Assembly (NCBI GenBank): GCA_910589055.1 | Contig: CAJURN010000027.1 | Location: 1-32,371 of the forward strand | Length of the DNA stretch: 32,371 nucleotides | DNA from: an uncultured Muribaculaceae bacterium | Lineage (GTDB): Bacteria; Bacteroidota; Bacteroidia; Bacteroidales; Muribaculaceae | Reading direction: 5' to 3' | Part shown: in pieces, positions 16,160-22,986 of the stretch | Position numbering within the stretch: position 1 is the stretch's first letter | Layout: every line of letters starts with the position of its first letter | Notes under the pieces: generated by a model | What the model was told of the DNA's origin: nothing | The model's database searches: none | What the model saw: only the letters and a program-made list of their open reading frames with translations | Translations under genes and position numbers: made by a program

Positions 16160-16411
16160 ATGTATTTAAATTGAATTTTAAACAATTGACACATAAAAAT
16201 GCGTGTTTTTAACACTTTTGGTGCTCCGCAATTATGCTGAAAAGCATGTTTTTGCAACATAATTATCGGTATTTTAACATATTATCTTTTTGGCAGGTCG
16301 AGTGAGAATTTTTTTTGTCTTTTTGCTCAGTCCCGATGCTGCAACCGAAAAAAGTGAATGTCTCGAGGATATTTTGACAAGTGGACTTTCCGGAGATGGC
16401 TAATGTGTGAC
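16160..16411. other. AT-rich intergenic stretch between divergent operons
   Basis: This stretch joins the SusC-operon promoter to the DUF4494 promoter. It holds no plausible coding region. A small hairpin (ATGCT-GAAA-AGCAT, 16234-16247) followed by TGTTTTTG lies inside an AATTATG/CATAATT inverted pair (about 16230-16264); neither is strong enough to call as a terminator or operator. It may contain regulatory sites for the SusC operon, but none was recognised. Confidence 0.5.
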
Positions 16412-16454
16412 GTGAAAATAAATTTTGCATTGCTCTCGCTTATTCGTAATTTTG
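16412..16454 (+). promoter_or_regulatory. Promoter of the DUF4494-yggS operon (copy A of a shared 43-bp block)
   Basis: TTTTG at 16423-16427, 19 bases, then TAATTTTG at 16447-16454. The ATG lies 43 bases downstream. The 43-base block is 37/43 identical to the block upstream of the MFS transporter gene at 17747-17789, including the spacer, which ends CTTATTCG in both. Confidence 0.7.
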
Positions 16455-16497
16455 TGGAGTTGATTTTTAATACTTAAAAAATACACATATTTATATT

Positions 16498-16932
16498 ATG
16501 GCAAACTGGTTTGAATGTAAGGTAAGATATGACAAGCTCCAGGAGAATGGAGCAGCAAAGAAAGTGACCGAACCCTACCTGGTGGATGCACTCTCTTTTA
16601 CCGAGGCTGAAGCCCGCATCACCGAAGAGCAGCGTCCCTTTATCTCCGGCGAGTTTTCGGTGTCGGCGGTGAAACGCACTAAAATCGCTGAAATTTTCTG
16701 GAACGAAGGTGGCGACCGCTGGTATCTCGTAAAGGTGGCCTTTATAACCATTGATGAGAAGACGGCTGCCGAGAAACGTTCGATTTCGCAGATTCTTGTG
16801 CAGGCAAACGGCTTCAAGAGCGCTTTTGAGAATTTCCTTGAAGGCATGAAAGGCACTTTGGCCGACTATGAAATCGCTTCCATTTCGGAAACTCCGCTGA
16901 TGGATGTGTACAAGATGAAAGTCGAAGAATAA
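16498..16932 (+). CDS. DUF4494 domain-containing protein
   Basis: This 144-residue cytoplasmic protein is recognised as the Bacteroidota DUF4494 family from MANWFECKVRYDK at the start, the YLVDALSFTEAEARI segment (about 27-41) and the closing ETPLMDVYKM. It is nearly full-length for one small alpha/beta domain, with no signal peptide, membrane segment or recognisable catalytic motif. Function is unknown. Its stop overlaps the start of yggS in a TAATG arrangement, so the two are translationally coupled. That suggests, without proving, a link to pyridoxal-phosphate or amino-acid homeostasis. Confidence 0.88.
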   Translation: MANWFECKVRYDKLQENGAAKKVTEPYLVDALSFTEAEARITEEQRPFISGEFSVSAVKRTKIAEIFWNEGGDRWYLVKVAFITIDEKTAAEKRSISQILVQANGFKSAFENFLEGMKGTLADYEIASISETPLMDVYKMKVEE

Positions 16933-17600
16933 TGTCAACCATAGCCGAACGTCTCGCCGCCATCCGTTCCACGCTCCCCGAGGGCGTGGAGCTGGTGGCG
17001 GTGTCTAAATTTCACCCTCTGGAACAGTTGATGGAGGCTTACCGTGCCGGTCAGCGTGTATTCGGCGAAAGCCGGATTCAGGAGCTTACGGTAAAGAAGC
17101 CCGCGATGCCCGATGATGTACGCTGGCATTTCATAGGCCATTTGCAGACCAACAAGGTACGTCGTCTCGTGGGCGTCCCCGCTTTGATAGAGAGCGTTGA
17201 TTCGGAACGGCTGCTCGAGCTGATTGATGCCGAATCGGCGCGTGCCGGGGTGATTTCGAGGGTGCTTTTGCAGGTTCATGTGGCGCAGGAAGAGACGAAG
17301 TTTGGTTTTCTGCCGGATGAGATTCTTGATTATTTCCGCCGACGTGCGTTCGAGAGTCTCAAGGCCACGCACATCTGCGGACTTATGGCTATGGCGAGCA
17401 ATACCGACGACATGCTCCGCGTCAGGCAGGACTTCGAGACTGTGGCGTCGCTGAAATCGCGGATTCTTGAAATAGCCCCCGACCTGCGCGGATTTGATAC
17501 TCTGTCGATGGGGATGAGCGACGACTATCCTCTTGCCATTGATTGTGGAAGCAATATGGTGCGCGTAGGTACCGCCATTTTTGGCGAGAGGAGCGTTTGA
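16932..17600 (+). CDS. yggS: YggS/PLPBP-family pyridoxal phosphate homeostasis protein
   Basis: This 222-residue single-domain protein has the fold of the alanine racemase N-terminal TIM barrel. The PLP lysine is K26 in VAVSKFHP. Other family blocks are VFGESRIQE (about 50-58), WHFIGHLQTNK (about 68-78), the KFGF segment (about 117-120), a GLMAMAS segment, LSMGMSDDYPLAI and the phosphate-binding SNMVRVGTAIFG near the C-terminus. Members bind PLP and help balance vitamin B6 and amino/keto-acid pools, with no known catalysis. The start codon overlaps the DUF4494 stop by one base. The gene is followed by the nested inverted repeat at 17609-17734. Confidence 0.95.
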   Translation: MSTIAERLAAIRSTLPEGVELVAVSKFHPLEQLMEAYRAGQRVFGESRIQELTVKKPAMPDDVRWHFIGHLQTNKVRRLVGVPALIESVDSERLLELIDAESARAGVISRVLLQVHVAQEETKFGFLPDEILDYFRRRAFESLKATHICGLMAMASNTDDMLRVRQDFETVASLKSRILEIAPDLRGFDTLSMGMSDDYPLAIDCGSNMVRVGTAIFGERSV

Positions 17601-17608
17601 GGGTCGGC

Positions 17609-17734
17609 GAAAGGTTAAAAGTGAAATTTGAAAATCTGCGGTTTTCAAGTGAAGAGAAATGTTCTTTTCCGACTGAACTTTTATCTTCACCTTTCACTTG
17701 AAAATTTTATAATTTTCAAAATTTCACCTTTCAC
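17609..17734. repeat. Nested imperfect inverted repeat after yggS
   Basis: The outer arms are 17609-17635 and about 17712-17734: ATTTTCAAA-type and TTTCAC/CTTTC blocks pair, with small indels. The inner arms are a perfect 12-base pair, TTTTCAAGTGAA (17642-17653) and TTCACTTGAAAA (17693-17704). The right half also carries a 12-base direct repeat TTCACCTTTCAC (17686-17697 and 17723-17734). It could form one long stem-loop of about 126 bases. It may end yggS transcription, or be a degenerate small repeat element. Confidence 0.6.
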
Positions 17735-17746
17735 CCACCACCAAAT

Positions 17747-17789
17747 GCGAAAATAAATTTTGCTTTGCACTCACTTATTCGTATCTTTG
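17747..17789 (+). promoter_or_regulatory. Promoter of the MFS transporter gene (copy B of the shared 43-bp block)
   Basis: TTTTG at 17758-17762, 19 bases, then TATCTTTG at 17782-17789. Identity to copy A is 37/43, with the same CTTATTCG before the -7 box. The predicted leader to the ATG at 17879 is about 80 bases. Confidence 0.72.
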
Positions 17790-17878
17790 CCGTACTTTAA
17801 TGTCCCGAAGTGGGCTTTGAAATCCTGATTTAATGACTTTAATCCAATCATTCACCTTATAATTAATACATTAACGCA

Positions 17879-19288
17879 ATGACACAAACTGCAGAGCGGC
17901 GTCCGGTCGTCGCAATCATCACGATGTTCTTTATCTTCGCGATGATTTCATTCGTAACTAACCTTGCCGCTCCTATCGGCACCATCTGGGGCAACACTTT
18001 CGAAGGAAACAGTGTGCTCGGCATGATGGGCAACATGATGAACTTCCTCGCTTATCTTTTCATGGGTATTCCTGCCGGTAAGCTCCTTGAACGCATCGGC
18101 TACAAGAAAACAGCTCTCTGGGCAATGGCCGTGGGCGTTGTCGGTCTGTTCATCCAGTACCTTTCGAGCACCGTTGGCACCGACACAACTCTCTTTACAA
18201 TGTCATCCACTGTTGAAGAAAACGGTGTTGCCGCTGTAAAGGAATTCAATGTCTGCCTTAACTTCTTCGTATATCTCCTTGGTGCATTTGTGTGCGGTTT
18301 CTGCGTTTGTATGCTCAACACGGTTGTAAACCCCATGCTCAACCTCCTCGGTGGTGGCGGCAACAAGGGCAACCAGCTCATCCAGACCGGTGGTGCGCTC
18401 AACTCGCTCTCCGGAACTCTGACCCCCTTCTTCGTTGGCGCTCTCATCGGTCAGCTCACCCGCGACACCACAATGCAGGCCGTAACCCCTCTGCTGTTCA
18501 TCGCAATGGGCGTGTTTGCGGTGGCATTTGTTATTATCAGCTTCGTTGCAATCCCCGAGCCTACACTTGGCAAGGGCGGTGCAAAACGCGTTAAATATAC
18601 CCACAGCGCATGGAACTTCCGTCACACTGTACTCGGTGTAATCGGTATCTTCTTCTATGTAGGTATTGAAATCGGTATCCCCGGTACCCTCAACTTCTAT
18701 CTTGCCGACCAGAAGGCAACCGGCGCAGGCGTTATCGGTGATGCATCCACAATCGCAGGCGCTATCGTGGCAATCTACTGGCTGCTGATGCTTGTAGGCC
18801 GCAGCCTTTCGAGCGCGATTTCCGGTAAAGTTTCTGCTCGTCAGCAGCTTACAGTCGTTTCGGGACTCGCAATCGTGCTTATTGTTCTTGCAATTCTCAT
18901 CCCCAAGACCCAGACTCTTCCCGTTCCCGCATTTATCTACACTGATGCCGCCGGAGCTACCGCACAGGTGCCTGTGAGCGCGTTCCTGCTCGTTCTCTGT
19001 GGCCTTTGCACATCTGTAATGTGGGGTGGTATCTTCAATATCGCTGTCGAAGGTCTCGGCAAGTACACCGCTCAGGCTTCCGGAATCTTCATGATGATGG
19101 TTGTAGGCGGTGGCGTGATGCCTCTTCTCCAGCAGGGTATCGCACAGAGCGCAGGTTATATGGCTTCTTACTGGCTCGTGGTAGCGATGCTCGCTTATCT
19201 GTTCTTCTACGCGGTGGCCGGAGCCAAGAATGTCAACACCGACATTCCCGTCGACGAAGAGGAAACTCCCGATCCCCGCAATCTCTGA
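17879..19288 (+). CDS. Sugar MFS transporter, FHS (fucose/glucose-galactose) family
   Basis: This 469-residue inner-membrane protein has about twelve hydrophobic segments. Early blocks are FAMISFVTNLAAPIG (about 20-34) and the loop GKLLERIGYKK (about 67-77), corresponding to the MFS motif A region. NTVVNPMLNLLG (about 146-157) followed by LIQTGGALNSLSGTLTPFFVG matches the FHS-family pattern in which an NP-containing segment precedes a QAFNSLG-like helix. WGGIFNIAVEGLGKYTAQASGIFMM near residues 381-405 is also typical. Members are sugar:proton symporters for fucose, glucose or galactose; the exact sugar is not readable. A terminator follows and then transketolase, so a link to pentose or hexose use is possible. 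The C-terminus is acidic. Confidence 0.82.
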   Translation: MTQTAERRPVVAIITMFFIFAMISFVTNLAAPIGTIWGNTFEGNSVLGMMGNMMNFLAYLFMGIPAGKLLERIGYKKTALWAMAVGVVGLFIQYLSSTVGTDTTLFTMSSTVEENGVAAVKEFNVCLNFFVYLLGAFVCGFCVCMLNTVVNPMLNLLGGGGNKGNQLIQTGGALNSLSGTLTPFFVGALIGQLTRDTTMQAVTPLLFIAMGVFAVAFVIISFVAIPEPTLGKGGAKRVKYTHSAWNFRHTVLGVIGIFFYVGIEIGIPGTLNFYLADQKATGAGVIGDASTIAGAIVAIYWLLMLVGRSLSSAISGKVSARQQLTVVSGLAIVLIVLAILIPKTQTLPVPAFIYTDAAGATAQVPVSAFLLVLCGLCTSVMWGGIFNIAVEGLGKYTAQASGIFMMMVVGGGVMPLLQQGIAQSAGYMASYWLVVAMLAYLFFYAVAGAKNVNTDIPVDEEETPDPRNL

Positions 19289-19320
19289 TGCCGGGCTTAG
19301 GTAACATAAGATAACCGTTT

Positions 19321-19373
19321 CTGACAGTTGGATGCCGTAGAAATTCATGGCGTCCGGCTGTCAGATTGTTTTT
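19321..19373 (+). terminator. Terminator after the MFS transporter gene
   Basis: A 16-position stem (19321-19336 with 19349-19364) contains three G-T wobbles and a 12-base loop. It is followed by ATTGTTTTT. It lies 32 bases past the stop codon. Confidence 0.7.
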
Positions 19374-19408
19374 GAAATCCCGAATAAACCAAAATTTAAT
19401 AATTACGT

Positions 19409-21442
19409 ATGAACAAGAATCTCAGCGTGCTCAAGCACGGCGCGGACAATGTCCGCATCCTTGCCGCCTCTATGGTAGAAAAGGCCAAGTCCGGTCATCC
19501 CGGTGGTGCCATGGGTGGTGCAGACTTTGTGAATGTACTGTATTCGCAGGTAATGGTGACCGATCCCGATGATCCCACCTGGTTTGCCCGCGACCGCTTT
19601 TTCCTTGATCCCGGCCACATGTCGCCGATGCTCTATTCGGTGCTCGCTCTCACAGGAAAATATACTCTCGAAGAGCTCCAGCAGTTCCGTCAGTGGGGTT
19701 CCGTTACTCCCGGCCACCCCGAACTCGACCCCGAACGCGGTGTTGAAAACACTTCCGGTCCTCTCGGTCAGGGTCACACAATGGCAGTGGGCTGCGCTAT
19801 TGCAGAACGCTTCCTTCAGGCTCGTTTCGGCGATGTAGTTTCCCATAAGACCTACGCCTTCATTTCCGACGGTGGTGTGCAGGAAGAAATCTCCCAGGGC
19901 GCAGGCCGTATCGCCGGCTATCTCGGACTCTCCAACCTTATCATGTTCTACGACTGCAACGGTGTACAGCTCTCCACCGATGTTGATGCAGTTGATACAG
20001 AGGATTACGCAGCCAAATATCGCGCATGGCACTGGAATGTTATCGAAATCGACGGTAACGATCCCGAAGCCATCCTCGAGGCCCTCAAGCAGGCTCATGC
20101 CGAGACCAAGCGTCCTACTATCATCATCGGTCACACTGTGATGGGCAAGGGTGCTGTTACAGCCGACGGCAGCAACTTCGAAGGAAAGTGCTCGACCCAC
20201 GGACAGCCTCTGAGCAAGTCAGGTGCCGACTATGCCGCTACCATTGCCAATCTCGGTGGCAATCCCGAAAATCCCTGGCAGATTTTTGAGGATGTCAAGG
20301 AACTCTACGCACAGCGCGCCGATGAACTCCGCAAGATTGTTGCCGCCCGTCGTGCCGAATTCAATGAGTGGGCTGCTGCAAATCCCGAAAAGGCAGCCGA
20401 ACTCAAGGGCTACCTTGAAAACAAACTCCCCGAAATTGACTACAAGGCCATCGTTCACAAGGCTAACACTTCAACCCGTCAGGCATCTGCCGACGTGCTC
20501 AGTGTTCTTGCCGAGAAAGTTGGCAACATGATTTGCGCTTCGGCCGACCTCGCCAACAGCGACAAGACCGACGGCTTCCTCAAGAAGACACATCCCTTTG
20601 TCAACGGTGACTTCTCCGGCGCCTTCTTCCATGCAGGTGTAGCCGAACTTACGATGGCTGCAATCATGAACGGTATCGCTCTCCACGGCGGCGTTATTGG
20701 TGCATGCGGTACATTCTTCGTGTTCTCCGACTATATGAAACCTGCCGCCCGTCTGGCAGCCCTTATGGAACTCCCCGTGAAGTACATCTGGACACACGAC
20801 GCTTTCCGTGTCGGTGAGGATGGTCCTACCCACGAGCCTATCGAGCAGGAAGCTCAGATTCGTCTTATGGAGCAGGTTCGCAACTTCAAGGGCGAACCCT
20901 CGATGCTCGTGCTCCGTCCCGCCGACGCAGCCGAAACATCCATCGCATGGCAGATGGCAATGGAAAACTTCAAGACTCCTACCGCTCTCATCCTCTCCCG
21001 TCAGGACATCAAAGATCTTCCCGCTCCCGAAGGCAAGACCCGTGCCGAAGGTGCTGAGGGTGCTTTCCGCGGCGGTTACACCGTTGTGAAAAACGCCAAT
21101 CCCGATGTAGTGCTCGTAGCCAACGGCTCGGAAGTGTCGCTGCTTGTTGAAGTTGCCGATCTTCTTAAGGCTGAGGGTGTTGCCGCCAATGTTGTGTCGA
21201 TGCCTTCAATCGGCTTGTTCAACGACCAGGACAAGGCTTACCGTGAAGAGGTTCTTCCCGCAGGTGTTGCACAGTTCGGTCTTACCGCCGGTCTTCCCGA
21301 ATCACTCCGCATGATTGCAGGTTTCGACGGCAAGGTGTTCGGTATGAAGCGTTTCGGTGCATCGGCTCCCTACAAGGTTCTTGACGAAAAATTCGGCTTC
21401 ACTGCTGAGAATATTCTCTCGGAAGTGAAATCCGTTCTCTAA
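19409..21442 (+). CDS. tkt: Transketolase
   Basis: This 677-residue full-length enzyme transfers two-carbon ketol units in the non-oxidative pentose phosphate pathway, using thiamine diphosphate. KSGHPGGAMGGAD (about 27-39) is the N-terminal signature. The cofactor/metal loop is SDGGVQEEIS (153-162), so the usual first glycine of GDG is Ser153 while Asp154 is kept. The pyrimidine-activating glutamate is Glu413 in AGVAELTM, and GEDGPTHEP (469-477) supplies the conserved active-site histidine. The C-terminal domain contains the usual PADAAET and GSEVSL segments. It is cytoplasmic. The start follows the MFS terminator by 35 bases and no strong promoter is visible between, so it may depend partly on read-through. 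A stem-loop follows at 21457-21494. Confidence 0.97.
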   Translation: MNKNLSVLKHGADNVRILAASMVEKAKSGHPGGAMGGADFVNVLYSQVMVTDPDDPTWFARDRFFLDPGHMSPMLYSVLALTGKYTLEELQQFRQWGSVTPGHPELDPERGVENTSGPLGQGHTMAVGCAIAERFLQARFGDVVSHKTYAFISDGGVQEEISQGAGRIAGYLGLSNLIMFYDCNGVQLSTDVDAVDTEDYAAKYRAWHWNVIEIDGNDPEAILEALKQAHAETKRPTIIIGHTVMGKGAVTADGSNFEGKCSTHGQPLSKSGADYAATIANLGGNPENPWQIFEDVKELYAQRADELRKIVAARRAEFNEWAAANPEKAAELKGYLENKLPEIDYKAIVHKANTSTRQASADVLSVLAEKVGNMICASADLANSDKTDGFLKKTHPFVNGDFSGAFFHAGVAELTMAAIMNGIALHGGVIGACGTFFVFSDYMKPAARLAALMELPVKYIWTHDAFRVGEDGPTHEPIEQEAQIRLMEQVRNFKGEPSMLVLRPADAAETSIAWQMAMENFKTPTALILSRQDIKDLPAPEGKTRAEGAEGAFRGGYTVVKNANPDVVLVANGSEVSLLVEVADLLKAEGVAANVVSMPSIGLFNDQDKAYREEVLPAGVAQFGLTAGLPESLRMIAGFDGKVFGMKRFGASAPYKVLDEKFGFTAENILSEVKSVL

Positions 21443-21456
21443 TCGGTATGTTAATG

Positions 21457-21494
21457 CTTTTTCAGGCCTGAACGGCTGTTCAGGTCTGAAAAAG
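21457..21494 (+). terminator. Stem-loop terminator after transketolase
   Basis: A 17-bp stem with one wobble (21457-21473 with 21478-21494, loop GGCT). The stem itself starts CTTTTT and ends AAAAAG. The following sequence is only moderately T-rich (TCCAATTATTTT). Confidence 0.7.
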
Positions 21495-21554
21495 TCCAAT
21501 TATTTTCTCTTTTTGGAATAAATTTGGTGCGAAGAAAACATTTTTTAAGTCTTT

Positions 21555-21588
21555 TTTGTTATAGAATGAAAAAAATGTAGTAATTTAG
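21555..21588 (+). promoter_or_regulatory. Candidate promoter for the OmpA-family gene
   Basis: TTTG at 21555-21558, 22 bases, then TAATTTAG at 21581-21588 (seven of eight to TAnnTTTG). The ATG lies 44 bases downstream. Confidence 0.5.
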
Positions 21589-21632
21589 CACCGCATTTAT
21601 TTGGAAACTTTATCAACCATAAAATAACCCTT

Positions 21633-22856
21633 ATGAAAAAAGCTACACTTTTAGCATTTGCTTGCGCCCTGTTTATGGGTCAGGCTGCAGTTGCTCAGGA
21701 AGCTCAGGAGGTGACATACGTGTCTGATCCTACCCAGGGCGTTCTCCTGAACCGTATGCAGGACAACTGGTTCATCACCGCAGAAGGTGGTGCCGGATTC
21801 TACTTCGCACATCACTCAATCCATCGCAACATCTCCGACCGCTTCTCCCCCGCAGCCGGTCTGTATGCAGGTAAGTGGTTCTCACCCGTATTCGGAGGCC
21901 GTTTCGGCGTTAGCTTCCTTGGTCTCAAAGGTCTCTCTTCCATTGAGAACGCAGTTGGCGTTCGTCCTAACGAACCCATGGTAGACGGCAAGTACTACAA
22001 GCAGAAAATGAACGAAATCGGTCCGGCATTCGACTTGATGATTAACCTTACCAACTGGTGGTGCGGTTATCGTCCCGGCCGTGTTTACAACGCAGTATTC
22101 TACGTTGGTGCAGGCGGTTACTTCACAATGCAGAAGGAATTCAAAGCCAACGGCGAAAGCAATGGCTGGCACAACGCTCACGATGCAGTGCTCAACGTAC
22201 GCACCGGTATTATCAACACATTCAACGTAAGCAAGCAGGTTGCTCTTTCACTTGACATCCGCTGGTCCGGTATCGACGGTATCCAGAACCAGGGTGGTGC
22301 AGGTTGGAACGAAGACTACATGAGCCTCCAGGGTTACCTCGGCGTAACTTATAAGTTCAAACAGCGCGAATGGAACGCTCCCGTTGTTCCCGTTTGCCCC
22401 GAACCCGAAAACTGCGACGCACTCCGCGCACGTCTCGCTGCTGCTGATGCTCGCATCGCCGACCTTGAAGCTCAGCTCAAGAACTGCCTCAACCGTCCCG
22501 TTGAAAAAGTTGTTGAACAGACTCCCGCACCCCTCGTAACTGTTTACTATCCCATCGGCGTATCTCGCCTTTCTGCTGAAAACACCCGCGTTATCAAGGC
22601 TGTTGCCAGCGAAATCAGCCAGAACTCCGACAAGCAGTACGTTGTTACCGGCTACGCCGACAACTTCACCGGAACTGACGCTATCAACGCTCGTCTCCGC
22701 AAGAACCGTGCTGAAGGTGTGAAGAAAGTACTCGTTCGCAACGGCGTTGCTGATTCTCAGCTCACAGTTGTTTACGACAACACCAACAACCTCCACGAAA
22801 AGCTCGGCAAGAAGTGCGCTTCTCTCGACCGTGCCGTTACAATCATGGAAAAATAA
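21633..22856 (+). CDS. OmpA-family outer-membrane protein
   Basis: This 407-residue protein has a signal peptide (cleavage near AVAQEAQ, about residue 22). The N-terminal beta-barrel (about 35-245) is rich in Gly and aromatics, a short charged coiled-coil follows (DALRARLAAADARIADLEAQ, about 265-284), and the C-terminal OmpA-like domain runs from about 300 to the end. In that domain GYAD places Asp343 and KNRAEGV places Arg359 at the positions that bind diaminopimelate in OmpA. The barrel sits in the outer membrane and the C-terminal domain anchors to peptidoglycan. The codons are strongly C-ending and biased, suggesting high expression. It is monocistronic, with a strong terminator at 22888-22925. 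Confidence 0.93.
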   Translation: MKKATLLAFACALFMGQAAVAQEAQEVTYVSDPTQGVLLNRMQDNWFITAEGGAGFYFAHHSIHRNISDRFSPAAGLYAGKWFSPVFGGRFGVSFLGLKGLSSIENAVGVRPNEPMVDGKYYKQKMNEIGPAFDLMINLTNWWCGYRPGRVYNAVFYVGAGGYFTMQKEFKANGESNGWHNAHDAVLNVRTGIINTFNVSKQVALSLDIRWSGIDGIQNQGGAGWNEDYMSLQGYLGVTYKFKQREWNAPVVPVCPEPENCDALRARLAAADARIADLEAQLKNCLNRPVEKVVEQTPAPLVTVYYPIGVSRLSAENTRVIKAVASEISQNSDKQYVVTGYADNFTGTDAINARLRKNRAEGVKKVLVRNGVADSQLTVVYDNTNNLHEKLGKKCASLDRAVTIMEK

Positions 22857-22887
22857 TAAACTGATTCAGTTTATAAGCTAATACACG

Positions 22888-22925
22888 GAAATTCCGGTTC
22901 AGCGATGAACCGGAATTTCTTTTTT
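22888..22925 (+). terminator. Strong intrinsic terminator after the OmpA-family gene
   Basis: A perfect 14-bp stem (22888-22901 with 22906-22919, loop GCGA) is followed by six T (22920-22925). The T-tract is also part of the -33 element of the next promoter. Confidence 0.93.
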
Positions 22926-22953
22926 GTATATTGCCGGAAAAAAGGTAATTTTG
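22922..22953 (+). promoter_or_regulatory. Promoter of the threonine ammonia-lyase operon
   Basis: TTTTG at 22922-22926, 19 bases, then TAATTTTG at 22946-22953: full -33 and -7 matches. It overlaps the T-tract of the preceding terminator. The predicted transcription start is about 25 bases before the ATG at 22987, which excludes the longer reading frame beginning at 22924. Confidence 0.75.
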
Positions 22954-22986
22954 CGATGTGTTAAACACCAATCTAAAATTCATGCC

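Noticed and set aside
16230..16264. Hairpin with nearby T-run considered as a terminator
   Set aside because: The stem is only 5 bp and it lies between two divergent promoters with no gene ending there.
17800..17820. Six-codon upstream reading frame in the MFS leader (ATG to TGA)
   Set aside because: There is no run of regulatory codons, no attenuator-like alternative stems, and it is too short to distinguish from chance.
18203..19348. 381-residue open frame antisense to the MFS transporter
   Set aside because: Its Cys/His/Glu-rich composition is typical of reversed transporter codons, and the plus-strand frame has clear membrane segments and family motifs.
19369..19408. Possible promoter for transketolase between the MFS terminator and the ATG
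   Set aside because: TTTTTG is followed at 22 bases by TAATAATT, which matches TAnnTTTG too poorly to call.
19409..21442. Possible 60-residue insertion in transketolase, taking GEDGPTH as the catalytic Glu position
   Set aside because: The pyrimidine-activating Glu is the one in AGVAELTM (Glu413). With that residue aligned, the spacing agrees with known transketolases and there is no insertion.
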